Virus record (IMG/VR): IMGVR_UViG_3300028595_000028
Coordinates: 1-40,293 of that record
DNA: 40,293 nt
Strand: one strand, 5' to 3'
Origin: a virus
The notes under the pieces were generated by a model, which saw only the letters and a list, made by a program, of their open reading frames with translations, did not search any database and was not told the DNA's origin. The translations under genes and the position numbers were made by a program. Position 1 is the first letter of the stretch, and each line of letters begins with the position of its first letter. Positions 6,796 to 14,243 of this stretch are shown here, piece by piece.

Positions 6796-6993
6796 ATGAT
6801 ACCAAACGACAGAGAAGAACTTGAAAAGCTTATCCGCATATTGGATAAGCAAATCAACGCAGCTACCGAAAGGCTGGGCGGTCTATTCGGTGACATTCCC
6901 GAACTCCGCAGAAAGTGGACACACGCACGGGATATTAAAATCAGAGCCAGGAAACGAATTGCAACCAAATTAATAAGAAAAGATTATGAATAA
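6796..6993 (+). CDS. Small helical protein, first early gene
   Basis: A 65-residue, highly charged, helical protein (EELEKLIRILDKQI then RARKRIATKLI). The first half looks coiled-coil and the second half is basic. It is the first gene after the early promoter and has a short A-rich leader without a Shine-Dalgarno. Its stop lies inside the next small gene. No family is recognised. Confidence 0.6.
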   Translation: MIPNDREELEKLIRILDKQINAATERLGGLFGDIPELRRKWTHARDIKIRARKRIATKLIRKDYE

Positions 6994-7162
6994 ATGCAGA
7001 GTATGCGGAGCTGAGACCCGCCAAGTAATTACCCCATGTCTATGTAAGGACTGTGAGCAAAGGATGAAATTCAATACCCTTACCCGAAGATTAGCGGCTA
7101 ATATTGATGCTATTCAGGAAACGATCGCAAGACAAAGAACCTATTTAAATAACGTATTATGA
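6986..7162 (+). CDS. Small zinc-finger-like protein
   Basis: A 58-residue ORF overlapping the previous gene by 8 bases and the next by 4. It begins with a likely zinc site (CRVCG, then CLCKDC), followed by a helix (residues ~28-58). The tight overlaps at both ends and the cysteine pattern support it being translated. Possible nucleic-acid-binding or host-takeover protein; function unknown. Confidence 0.6.
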   Translation: MNKCRVCGAETRQVITPCLCKDCEQRMKFNTLTRRLAANIDAIQETIARQRTYLNNVL

Positions 7163-7320
7163 ACCCAGCAGAAGAAGACGAAAGGTTGTACTGCCCGACC
7201 TGTGATTCTATGGATATAGAATACTATAACGAAGAGTGCTTTTGCAAGTACTGTGAGCGCAGTGGTGAATTGAGAGAGTTCAGGAACAATTACACACCCG
7301 AATACAAAAAAGGAGAATAA
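7159..7320 (+). CDS. Small zinc-ribbon protein
   Basis: A 53-residue acidic protein with CPTC near residue 13 and CFCKYC near residue 30, forming a plausible two-knuckle zinc ribbon. It starts with an ATGA overlap and ends with a TAATG overlap to the next gene, a coupling style repeated across this genome. It follows another cysteine-rich small protein. Function unknown. Confidence 0.6.
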   Translation: MNPAEEDERLYCPTCDSMDIEYYNEECFCKYCERSGELREFRNNYTPEYKKGE

Positions 7321-7586
7321 TGAAAAAACTTGAAAACGAAATCGATCTAAAAGGATTAGGGATGCCGGTTAAAGCTACCCTTATTGAAAGAGCCGAAGAT
7401 AAGGCCATCTATGAAAGAAGCGATGGTTATTTCGAGGTATTCAAAATCAAAGTGTCAAAGGAGTCTGAGGTGTTCGGAAAAAGCTACCCAGTGCGGGAGA
7501 CGTACCCCGGAAATGAGGACTTTGGATACTCTGCCTGGTGCTACCGTTCACTTGATAAGGCAAACGCAAAATACCGCAGTATATGA
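7320..7586 (+). CDS. Hypothetical early protein
   Basis: An 88-residue soluble protein of mixed charge, likely alpha/beta (KAIYERSDGYFEVFKIKVSK). A GGAG lies shortly before the ATG. The start overlaps the preceding stop (TAATG) and the end overlaps the next ORF (ATGA). No family is recognised. Confidence 0.6.
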   Translation: MKKLENEIDLKGLGMPVKATLIERAEDKAIYERSDGYFEVFKIKVSKESEVFGKSYPVRETYPGNEDFGYSAWCYRSLDKANAKYRSI

Positions 7587-7729
7587 CAAAACACAACCAG
7601 GCCGAACGTGAGATAAGATTTTACGAGCCATTAACTCCCGTAATTTGTTGGAGCGAATGTAAATTATATCTATCTTTGTTAGATAGAGCATGGATGACAG
7701 TAGAAACCTTTTACATATCTTTGAACTAA
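7583..7729 (+). CDS. Small early ORF (48 residues)
   Basis: Short ORF that starts with an ATGA overlap and ends with a TAATG overlap to the ATG at 7729. Those two junctions are the main support. It contains a promoter-like sequence (7648-7678), so the region may instead be regulatory with the next gene starting at 7690. No family is recognised. Confidence 0.4.
   Translation: MTKHNQAEREIRFYEPLTPVICWSECKLYLSLLDRAWMTVETFYISLN
7648..7678 (+). promoter_or_regulatory. Possible promoter before the recombination genes
   Basis: TTG (7648-7650), 20 nt, then a perfect TATCTTTG (7671-7678). A second TATCTTTG lies at 7716-7723, ending 5 nt before the ATG at 7729, but without a good -33 box. Confidence 0.5.
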
Positions 7730-7989
7730 TGAATAATTTTTCACCACGGTTTACACCGACACACGAACAACTCGACTCAATCGGATTTGAATCGGATGGG
7801 GCTTCTGGTTGGTATTTAAAGATTCAGGATGAGGTCATAAGTTACTTTGAAGGGCCACGCTCTTGGAGGCTTAATGACTCCCATCTTGATCCGCAAGACT
7901 TCAATGAGATTATCCAACTCGCTTACACACTCAACCGGGGCGAGGACTACATGAACAGAGTTCGGAAATACAATAAAGAGAAAAAATGA
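7729..7989 (+). CDS. Hypothetical protein before the ERF gene
   Basis: An 86-residue soluble protein (FTPTHEQLDSIGFESDGASG, then a C-terminal basic helix, NRVRKYNKEKK). The frame extends upstream in phase to an ATG at 7690 (99 residues). The ATG at 7729 is preferred because it overlaps the previous stop (TAATG) and lies 5 nt after a -7-like box. It ends with an ATGA overlap to the ERF gene, so the two are likely co-translated. Function unknown. Confidence 0.55.
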   Translation: MNNFSPRFTPTHEQLDSIGFESDGASGWYLKIQDEVISYFEGPRSWRLNDSHLDPQDFNEIIQLAYTLNRGEDYMNRVRKYNKEKK

Positions 7990-8588
7990 AAACAAGTGAA
8001 TCAATTAAGAACATTGCCACAGCGATGCAAGTCTTTCACGAGGAGATGAACAGCATCCCTAAAACGGCAGACAACCCCTTTTTCAAGTCTAAGTACGTCC
8101 CATTGGACAAGATACTCACGGCTATTAAAAACCCTCTTAAAAAGGCTAATTTAACCTTTATGCAGTTCCCAACAGGTGAGAACGAACTTGAGACTATTAT
8201 CCTTCACGAGTCTGGCGAGTGGATGAGTTCAGCATTTAAGATGAAACCAGTTAAACAAGACCCACAGGCGTATGGTTCGGTTATCACCTATCAACGTAGA
8301 TACGCCCTGAGTGCTATCCTGGGACTGAACACCGACCCGGATGATGATGGCAACTCTGCGAGTGAGGACGGGTTTATAAGTGCCGACCAGGTGCGCCACC
8401 TTACCGTTCTGCTTTCTAAGACCGGCAAGAGCCAAGAGGAAAAGGATGCAGCGGAAGTTACCTTTCCAAGCTTGAAGCAAAGCCAGTACGATTTGGCGGT
8501 GGCTAAACTACAGATGGATGAGCGTTCACCGGGGGAATCAGAGAACTATTCACAGAAGGAAATTAACCAAATGTTGGATTTAAAATAA
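7986..8588 (+). CDS. erf: ERF-family single-strand annealing recombinase
   Basis: A 200-residue protein of the ERF family (P22 Erf-like), which anneals complementary single strands in phage recombination. Visible motifs are NPFFKSKYVPLDKI (about residues 27-40) and the core QAYGSVITYQRRYALSAILG (about 93-112), followed by an acidic NTDPDDDGN. The C-terminus (about 125-200) is variable and helical. Nearby genes for an SSB-tail protein and a NinG-like nuclease make up a recombination block. Confidence 0.9.
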   Translation: MKTSESIKNIATAMQVFHEEMNSIPKTADNPFFKSKYVPLDKILTAIKNPLKKANLTFMQFPTGENELETIILHESGEWMSSAFKMKPVKQDPQAYGSVITYQRRYALSAILGLNTDPDDDGNSASEDGFISADQVRHLTVLLSKTGKSQEEKDAAEVTFPSLKQSQYDLAVAKLQMDERSPGESENYSQKEINQMLDLK

Positions 8589-8594
8589 ATTGAA

Positions 8595-8804
8595 ATGAAA
8601 GACGTTAATTCGTTAAGAGAAAGGAGTGATCAACTACAAAGAGAGTTGGAGATGGCCGTAGATAATTACCTTGCGGATATAGGGGATGGATTTTATCCGA
8701 TTATTAACATAAATTTCATAGATGTTACCACCAAAGAATCAGATGTAAAGCAATTTGCAACCTCCGTATCTATTCTTGAGTTAAAATTTGAAATGAATAT
8801 ATAA
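8595..8804 (+). CDS. Hypothetical small protein
   Basis: A 69-residue protein with an acidic helical first half (residues 1-30) and a beta-prone second half (YPIININFIDV, then SILELKFEM). It lies 6 nt after the ERF stop with an A-rich leader. No recognised family; it may work with the recombination proteins. Confidence 0.5.
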   Translation: MKDVNSLRERSDQLQRELEMAVDNYLADIGDGFYPIININFIDVTTKESDVKQFATSVSILELKFEMNI

Positions 8805-8824
8805 CCTTTAAACAAATAGAAATT

Positions 8825-9217
8825 ATGATTAAAAGCTACGTGAGCAATCCCGTTAAAATTGCAGAAGACATCAAAGACCTGGTTTTGTCTGGCGATGTTA
8901 ATCCTATTCTGATAAAGGTCATTTATGATGCTTTCAGTGATGCAATGAAGGACGCACAGGTTAAGGACGCTATTTTATCTGAAGCCGATCTACACGGAAA
9001 AGAGTTTGAGATTTCAGGGTTCAAGTTTATGAAGATGAGTAGAACCACTTACGACTTCAAACATGATTCTGTTTGGCAGGAGTTGGAGTCTTTAAAGAAG
9101 TCAAGGGAGTCACTAATGAAACAGGCTATGGAGAATGAAATAGCAGATTCCACCACCGGGGAAATAATCCCCCCGGCAGTTAAAAAAAGTTCTGAGTTTT
9201 TAAAACGAGTAAAATAG
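8825..9217 (+). CDS. Conserved phage protein in the recombination block
   Basis: A 130-residue protein. The sequence MSRTTYDFKHDSVWQELE (about 63-80), followed by a charged helix and TGEIIPPAVKKS (about 114-125), looks familiar from conserved hypothetical proteins next to annealing/SSB genes in other phages; this is from memory and unverified. Its place between ERF and the SSB-tail protein suggests a DNA-metabolism role. Confidence 0.6.
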   Translation: MIKSYVSNPVKIAEDIKDLVLSGDVNPILIKVIYDAFSDAMKDAQVKDAILSEADLHGKEFEISGFKFMKMSRTTYDFKHDSVWQELESLKKSRESLMKQAMENEIADSTTGEIIPPAVKKSSEFLKRVK

Positions 9218-9222
9218 AAATT

Positions 9223-9504
9223 ATGAGCAAGAAACCAATCAAAGTATGGATCAATGTTGACAAGATCAACAAAGAGGGAATTGTCAAAAAGAAAGCCAAC
9301 TATTTGCCTATTGTGATATGGGAGAATGACGAGCCGGATCAGTACGGAAATACTCACGCAATACAACAAGACCTACCAAAAGAATTAAGGGACAAGGGCC
9401 AAAAGGGTGAGTATCTGGGCAATGGCAAACGATGGGAAGAGGGAGAGACTACAACAGAGAGTACAACAACCGAAAAACCACAAGACGATGACTTGCCTTT
9501 CTGA
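9223..9504 (+). CDS. Small protein with SSB-type acidic tip
   Basis: A 93-residue protein. The first ~70 residues are basic/mixed and beta-prone (IKVWINVDKIN). The last part is a flexible Thr/Glu-rich linker ending in DDDLPF, the canonical C-terminal tip of bacterial SSB proteins that recruits replication and repair enzymes. The body is shorter than a normal SSB OB fold (~110 residues), so it may be a reduced SSB or a protein that mimics its tail. Confidence 0.6.
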   Translation: MSKKPIKVWINVDKINKEGIVKKKANYLPIVIWENDEPDQYGNTHAIQQDLPKELRDKGQKGEYLGNGKRWEEGETTTESTTTEKPQDDDLPF

Positions 9505-9564
9505 TGAACCCGACATGGAACTAATCGAAGAACTCGAAGAGTATATTCATAACCTGGAGATGGA

Positions 9565-9978
9565 ATGAGCGTAATAAAAGACATTCAATCGATAGTTACC
9601 TGGTACGGAGATGGGGGATATAAAAAGTCCCTCATTTCCGAACTCCAGGACGCTAAGAGCAAACTGCTCACCCTGCTGATAACATTTGCTGACGAGGTAG
9701 CCGAGGCTAAAAAGGATTCATTAGTCAGTACGGTTTTCCGCAAGGTAGAGCACCACAAGATAAAGAGCCAACTCATAGACGAGGGGCTAACAGTTTCGTC
9801 TTCCGAGAGCAAGGCGATTGAAGAGGTAGCCGAACAGATGAAGCTGGAGGCAGAGCATGAGGCTTTATCTTATTACTACTCACAAGTCCTTAAAACGGGC
9901 TATATGATTGCCGATGACCTTACACAGAGAATATCGGTATTAAGGAGTGAATTTGTAAACAAAAACCACCAGGTTTAA
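9565..9978 (+). CDS. Hypothetical helical protein
   Basis: A 137-residue, strongly helical, charged protein (DEVAEAKKDSLVSTVFRKVE; then AIEEVAEQMKLEAEHEALSY). Helix-rich phage proteins with an ELQDAKSKL-like start sometimes assist recombination or ssDNA handling, but no family is recognised here. It sits between the SSB-tail protein and the NinG-like gene. Confidence 0.6.
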   Translation: MSVIKDIQSIVTWYGDGGYKKSLISELQDAKSKLLTLLITFADEVAEAKKDSLVSTVFRKVEHHKIKSQLIDEGLTVSSSESKAIEEVAEQMKLEAEHEALSYYYSQVLKTGYMIADDLTQRISVLRSEFVNKNHQV

Positions 9979-9988
9979 ACTTTATGTA

Positions 9989-10159
9989 ATGGACAAATTT
10001 GAGACATTAAAAGAAACGCTAAGAATCATAGCGGAAGATGCGGAGTTGGCTTACAGGAACGATCCCGATAGCTTTTTTCTTGAGGGCAGACACCACACGT
10101 TCAAACACGTAATGGAACTAATTGATATTATCGATGGCAAAGACAAAGACACTAAGTAA
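9989..10159 (+). CDS. Small acidic early protein
   Basis: A 56-residue helical protein with a GRHHTFKHVMELIDII segment. It overlaps the start of the NinG-like gene by 26 bases. The pattern SFFLEGRHHTFKHVMEL looks like small early proteins of other phages. Function unknown. Confidence 0.5.
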   Translation: MDKFETLKETLRIIAEDAELAYRNDPDSFFLEGRHHTFKHVMELIDIIDGKDKDTK

Positions 10160-10526
10160 GCTGAAGGGTGATGTGCAAAAAGTATTCAATGCCTACATCC
10201 GGCAACGGGATGAGGGTAAGCCGTGTATTAGTACAGGCCAATACTTTGAGAAAAAAGATTGCGGTCACTTCTTCCCAGCCTCCACACATGACGGACTCCG
10301 CTTTGATGAGGATAACGCTCATGGGGAGAGCATAAGGGCGAACAGGTTTGACGAAGGCCATTTAATAGGCTACAGGGATAACCTACTTGAACGAATAGGC
10401 CAGGAGCGTTTTGATGCGCTATATGAACGTGCTGCGGAGTATAAGAAGAACGGTTATAAGTGGAGTAGATGGGAGTTGGAGGAGATTAAAGAAAAGTACA
10501 AGAAACTCCTAAAAGATGTGCAATAA
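10134..10526 (+). CDS. ninG: NinG/Rap-like recombination nuclease
   Basis: A 130-residue protein resembling lambda NinG (Rap), a Holliday-junction/branched-DNA endonuclease. Features are VFNAYIRQRDEGKPCISTGQ (about residues 17-36), a KKDCGHFFPASTHDGLRFDE metal-site region with Cys/His/His, NAHGE and N(R)F, then GYRDNLLERIGQERFDALYE. One cysteine expected in the usual CISCG pair is Thr (CISTG), so the zinc finger may be altered. The frame also has a TTG four codons upstream; ATG at 10134 is preferred. Confidence 0.85.
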   Translation: MAKTKTLSKLKGDVQKVFNAYIRQRDEGKPCISTGQYFEKKDCGHFFPASTHDGLRFDEDNAHGESIRANRFDEGHLIGYRDNLLERIGQERFDALYERAAEYKKNGYKWSRWELEEIKEKYKKLLKDVQ

Positions 10527-10591
10527 GGTACGATTTTTGTAGTTATTTATATGCTGATTCAAAAAACATGATTTCAATTAACTTATTAAGT

Positions 10592-10668
10592 CCGGCTAAG
10601 GTTTGTAATTGCGAAAGCGTTGCACACGGTTTGTGTTTCCGTGCAGCAAACCTAAGGCCGGCTTTTTT
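10592..10668 (+). terminator. Branched structured RNA ending in a U run (terminator-like)
   Basis: Outer stem CCGGC (10592-10596) with GCCGG (10657-10661), an internal UAA/UAAG loop, then GGTTTG (10600-10605) with CAAACC (10647-10652). Inside are GCGAAAGC (GNRA loop, 10611-10618) and an imperfect hairpin GCACACGG/CCGTGC (10622-10644). Six T residues follow (10663-10668). It would end the ninG transcript. The branching is more elaborate than an ordinary terminator, so it may also be a functional RNA. Confidence 0.65.
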
Positions 10669-10671
10669 GTT

Positions 10672-11349
10672 ATGGGAAGAATTAAAGGTTCAAGAAATGA
10701 AAATTGCAGGGTAATCGTAGCCCCTGGTGATCGGTTTGGCAAATTGACAGTTATAAAAGAAATGCCACCCGATAGACTGCCATGCGGTCAAATAAACAGA
10801 TTATTCCTTTGCAGGTGTGACTGCGGTAATGAAAAACCTGTTAGATTGGTACACCTCAGGCATAACCGGATAAGGTCTTGTGGGTGTTTGTCTGGGGAAA
10901 GCCACGGCATGACTGATAGTAGGCTTTACCGAATATGGAGGGGGATGCACGATAGGTGTAGTGGAACTTCAAACGGAAAGTATTACCACAATAAGGGTAT
11001 AACAATTTGTAAAGAATGGGATGAAAGTTTCACCTGTTTTATGGATTGGGCGGTGTCTAATGGATATTCAGATGAATTGCAGATAGACCGAATAGATGGA
11101 GATGGAAACTATACACCGGATAATTGCAGATGGGTAACTCCGAGAGAAAATAGGCTTAATGCCGGTGGAAAAATAGTTGCATATTACGGAGAAAATTATT
11201 ATTTTACCGAACTTATTGAAAGACTTGACTTATTGCCACATATTTCAGCGATACGCACAAGAATAAAAAGAGGCTACTCTGTAGAAGATGCAATAGACAA
11301 ACCAATAAGAAATGGAAATTACAAAAGAGTAATAAAGGGAGGTAACTAA
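10672..11349 (+). CDS. HNH/AP2-type homing endonuclease-like protein
   Basis: A 225-residue protein. The N-terminal region (15-75) has the GDRFGKLTV motif and a zinc-binding CRCDCG plus SCGCL. The central domain, SHGMTDSRLYRIWRGMHDRC then KGITICKEW, IDRIDGDGNYTPDNCRWVT and PRENRLN (about 78-163), matches phage homing-type endonucleases. A C-terminal DNA-binding-like region follows. The gene lies alone between a terminator and the replication genes, as freestanding homing genes often do. The frame continues upstream, but across the structured RNA, so ATG 10672 is the start. Confidence 0.85.
   Translation: MGRIKGSRNENCRVIVAPGDRFGKLTVIKEMPPDRLPCGQINRLFLCRCDCGNEKPVRLVHLRHNRIRSCGCLSGESHGMTDSRLYRIWRGMHDRCSGTSNGKYYHNKGITICKEWDESFTCFMDWAVSNGYSDELQIDRIDGDGNYTPDNCRWVTPRENRLNAGGKIVAYYGENYYFTELIERLDLLPHISAIRTRIKRGYSVEDAIDKPIRNGNYKRVIKGGN
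11337..11343 (+). promoter_or_regulatory. Shine-Dalgarno of the replication initiator gene
   Basis: GGGAGGT lies 5 nt before the ATG at 11349. It is one of few strong Shine-Dalgarno sites here and is encoded by the last codons of the homing endonuclease gene. Confidence 0.7.
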
Positions 11350-12065
11350 TGGCACTAAGGAATCAACCATATTTACCGTTATATATCCAGGATTATTTAA
11401 CGGATGAGAAGCTAAACGAATGTTCAGCATCCACACAGGGCGTTTATATTAAAATCATGTGTGTTATGCACAAATCTGATGAGTACGGAACAATTTTGCT
11501 GAAGCAAAAAGATAAGCAAAACGAAAGCAAGTGCTTAAATTTTGCCACCAAGTTGTCAAGGCTTTTGCCATTCACCATTGATGAGATTAACGATGCGGTT
11601 TGTGAGTTGGTCGATGAGGGAGTTTTGATCGTTGACGGTGATAAATTGGTGCAAAAGCGTATGGTTAAGGACAATGCGTTAAGTAACGTAAGGAGTGAAA
11701 GCGGGAAGAAGGGTGCTTTTGCTAAAGCAAACGCCAAAGCAAAACCTTCAGCAAAACAGTTGGCAAACTCTGAAAGTGAATATGAAGATGAAATTGAAAG
11801 TGAATTAAATAATGCGTTCGGCATTTTCTGGGAATCCTATCACTCCATAACCACCAAACCAAAAACCGACAAAGAAGCCGCCTTAAAATACTTCTCTAAA
11901 CTCTCACCCGAAGAACGGCAAAAGGCAATTGATCAAATAAAACCCTACGCCGATTCTATTGAAGATAAACGATACTGCAAAAAAGCACGAACCTATTTAG
12001 CAGATAAGAACTTCAATGACGAGTTCGCAGCGGTTCGACCTAAATACAAAAAATTAAATGGATAA
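11349..12065 (+). CDS. Replication initiator/replisome organiser-like protein
   Basis: A 238-residue protein. The N-terminus (YLPLYIQDYLTDEKLNECSA, residues 8-27) and the following winged-helix region (to about 110) match the N-terminal domain of phage replisome organisers. A Lys/Ala-rich linker (about 125-140) and an acidic stretch lead to a C-terminal domain (about 150-238) resembling helicase-loading modules (FWESYHSI, then EAALKYFSKLSPEERQKAID). The gene precedes dnaB and overlaps it by 8 bases, as expected if it brings the helicase to the phage origin. Confidence 0.75.
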   Translation: MALRNQPYLPLYIQDYLTDEKLNECSASTQGVYIKIMCVMHKSDEYGTILLKQKDKQNESKCLNFATKLSRLLPFTIDEINDAVCELVDEGVLIVDGDKLVQKRMVKDNALSNVRSESGKKGAFAKANAKAKPSAKQLANSESEYEDEIESELNNAFGIFWESYHSITTKPKTDKEAALKYFSKLSPEERQKAIDQIKPYADSIEDKRYCKKARTYLADKNFNDEFAAVRPKYKKLNG

Positions 12066-13374
12066 GATACCACCCCACGTAAAGGACTTAGAGGAGGCCG
12101 TACTTGGTTCGCTTCTGTTAGACCCTGATTCCATTGAGCGGGTTAGGTCGATGCTTTCTCCTGAGTGTTTCTATGACCCGGCACATGGTCGGATATATGG
12201 GATAATCGAAGAGATGGAGCGAAGGGATAAGAAGGTCGATATTCTAACGGTCACTCAGGAACTGCAAAGACAAAAGGCGTTGGAGTTTGTCGGAGGGGCT
12301 TCGTTCATTGTTTCACTTACCTCCAGGGTGGGCAGTTCGGCACACATCCAGGAACACGCTGCTATAATTTACGATAAGTTTGTTAAACGTGAGTTAATCA
12401 AGATAGGCAACCGGGCAATTACTCAAGGTTTCGATGAGGGGGTGGACGCTGTGGATGCCTTGAATGATTCACGGGATAGCTTGGATAAAAGGTTAATGCA
12501 CCTTCTTGGTCTTAACTCTTTCGGGGTGGAGATTCAGGAAGCGGCTCAAAAGTCGTTAACCGAATACCACAACCGTGAGAAGATGATTAGAGAGGGTGTT
12601 GCTGTTGGGGTTCGTTCTCCTTTGGGAGACCTGGACAAATTTACAGCAGGATGGCAGCCGGAACAATTAATAGTTTTAGCGGCTCGCCCGGCTATGGGAA
12701 AGACTTCATTCGCAATGGCTTGTTTGATGGAAGCGGCAAAGAACGGTAAAAGCGTAGCGATGTATTCTCTGGAAATGTCCTCAACGAAGTTAACCGATAA
12801 GGTGATATGCTCGCTTGCCGACATTGACCTGACCGACTACAAAAAGGGGAAGTTGATGGATCACCAGAAGGAAGCGGCAGAGCGCAGCCTTGACGTTGTA
12901 AGGTCGTGGAATGTGACCTTTTCCGATGAAATGATGAGCAGCATGGATAAGATACTTGCCTCTGCACAGTCGATTAAAACCCGCAAAGGATTAGATTTGA
13001 TTATCATTGATTACCTTCAGTTGATGGAAGGAAAGGGAGACAGTCGGGAGGCGGTTGTGAGTAAGAACAGCAGGGCGGCTAAGATGATGGCTGTTAAGTT
13101 GGGTTGCCCGGTTATTTTGTTGAGTCAGTTGAACAGGGGCTTAGAGGCCAGGACGGACAAAAGGCCGATGTTGTCAGACCTGAGAGAATCGGGAGCTATC
13201 GAGCAGGACGCAGATATAGTTTTGTTTTTGTACCGGGAACACGTTTATAACGAAAGCGCACCAGACGATAAGGGCGAGCTGATAATAGCTAAACACAGGG
13301 AGGGGCCTACCGGATACGTTGAGTTCAAACACAACAAGAGCATGACTAAATTCGAAAGTAATTTGCCTTTTTAG
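12058..13374 (+). CDS. dnaB: Replicative DNA helicase DnaB
   Basis: A 438-residue ring helicase. The N-terminal DnaB domain (PHVKDLEEAVLGSLLLDPD, about 6-24) leads to a RecA-type motor with Walker A ARPAMGKTS (209-217, Lys215), Walker B IIIDYLQLM (Asp318) and LSQLNRGLE, RPMLSDLRESGAIEQDAD and a KHREGPTG arginine-finger region. The length is close to cellular DnaB. It ends ESNLPF, similar to an SSB tip. It unwinds DNA at the phage fork, probably loaded by the upstream protein. Confidence 0.95.
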   Translation: MDKIPPHVKDLEEAVLGSLLLDPDSIERVRSMLSPECFYDPAHGRIYGIIEEMERRDKKVDILTVTQELQRQKALEFVGGASFIVSLTSRVGSSAHIQEHAAIIYDKFVKRELIKIGNRAITQGFDEGVDAVDALNDSRDSLDKRLMHLLGLNSFGVEIQEAAQKSLTEYHNREKMIREGVAVGVRSPLGDLDKFTAGWQPEQLIVLAARPAMGKTSFAMACLMEAAKNGKSVAMYSLEMSSTKLTDKVICSLADIDLTDYKKGKLMDHQKEAAERSLDVVRSWNVTFSDEMMSSMDKILASAQSIKTRKGLDLIIIDYLQLMEGKGDSREAVVSKNSRAAKMMAVKLGCPVILLSQLNRGLEARTDKRPMLSDLRESGAIEQDADIVLFLYREHVYNESAPDDKGELIIAKHREGPTGYVEFKHNKSMTKFESNLPF

Positions 13375-13383
13375 TCAAAAAGA

Positions 13384-13415
13384 TTTGGAAGTAACATATT
13401 TATTTACTAATATTG
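13384..13415 (+). promoter_or_regulatory. Promoter of the methyltransferase gene
   Basis: TTTG (13384-13387), 20 nt, then TAATATTG (13408-13415), one base off TAnnTTTG. The box ends 4 nt before the ATG at 13420, the same geometry as at the amidase, which suggests a leaderless mRNA. Confidence 0.7.
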
Positions 13416-13419
13416 TGGT

Positions 13420-14064
13420 ATGAAAATACTAAACCTATACGCAGGGATTGGAGGCAATCGCAAACTATGGGAGGGGCATGAGATAACCGCCGTAGAGATG
13501 AACCCTGAAATAGCCAAAGTTTACGCTGATTATTTCCCCGATGATGAGTTAATAATTGGTGATGCTCACCAATACCTTTTGGATCATTACGATGAGTTTG
13601 ATTTTATTTGGAGTTCTCCACCGTGTCAGACTCATAGCCGGATGGTAAAAGCAACACGACACGACATCCGTAAATATCCAGATATGAAACTTTATCAAGA
13701 GATCATTTTTCTGCGGGAGTTTTTCCTTGGTAAGTGGATTGTTGAAAATGTAGTCCCGTATTATACCCCATTGATAACTCCAACTGCAAAACATGGCAGG
13801 CATTTACTTTGGTCAAACTTTTCAGTTCCGAGCGTACCGAAGATCAATTATCCTAATTTCATAAAAGCAGACTCTAAGGAGGAGATAGAAAAGTTTAAGG
13901 ATTGGCTCGGATTTAAATATGATGGGAACATTTATTTAGACGGCAATCATTCCCCCGCACAGGTGTTGAGAAATTGTGTGCATCCAGAAACTGGGCTGCA
14001 TATTCTCAACAGGGCATTGGAAATAAAAAGCCAGGAAGATATTAAACAACCAAAACTATTCTAA
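13420..14064 (+). CDS. DNA (cytosine-5) methyltransferase, compact
   Basis: A 214-residue protein with C5-methylase motifs: SAM site LNLYAGIGGNRK (motif I, 4-15), SSPPCQTHS (motif IV, catalytic Cys69), and WIVENVVPYY (motif VI, ENV 109-111). The C-terminal NHSPAQVLRNCVHPETGLHI matches the closing motifs IX/X. It is much shorter than typical Dcm enzymes (>300 residues), with a reduced target-recognition region. Likely role: methylating phage DNA against host restriction. It has its own promoter, unlike most neighbours. Confidence 0.85.
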   Translation: MKILNLYAGIGGNRKLWEGHEITAVEMNPEIAKVYADYFPDDELIIGDAHQYLLDHYDEFDFIWSSPPCQTHSRMVKATRHDIRKYPDMKLYQEIIFLREFFLGKWIVENVVPYYTPLITPTAKHGRHLLWSNFSVPSVPKINYPNFIKADSKEEIEKFKDWLGFKYDGNIYLDGNHSPAQVLRNCVHPETGLHILNRALEIKSQEDIKQPKLF

Positions 14065-14243
14065 TGAAATGCTCAGGAAAGATAAAGTACAAACAAGGCC
14101 GCAGGATGGTTGAGGCTAAATGCCCCTACAACGAGCTTAGATGTGTTCATTACAGGATAATGGGCAAAGACAGGCGGCCTGTTGAAGTGAAGAGGCCGGG
14201 AGAGTGTGAACATCACGAAATACGAAAAATCTATACAACATGA
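14064..14243 (+). CDS. Small cysteine-rich protein
   Basis: A 59-residue basic protein with four Cys (KCSGK, KCPYNELRCV, GECEHHE) that could bind zinc. It starts on the methylase stop (TAATG) and ends in an ATGA overlap with the next gene. The junctions and cysteine spacing support translation. Function unknown. Confidence 0.6.
   Translation: MKCSGKIKYKQGRRMVEAKCPYNELRCVHYRIMGKDRRPVEVKRPGECEHHEIRKIYTT

Noticed and set aside
8229-8480. Reverse-strand ORF inside the ERF gene, and other reverse-strand ORFs across the window
   Set aside because: They lie opposite clear + strand genes, have no promoters or family motifs, and look like shadow frames.
9515-9568. 17-codon ORF between the SSB-tail gene and the next gene, ending in an ATGA overlap
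   Set aside because: Too short to support beyond the overlap; it may only serve translational coupling.
10532-10539. -7-like box GATTTTTG after the NinG-like gene
   Set aside because: First base off consensus and no -33 element at the right distance.
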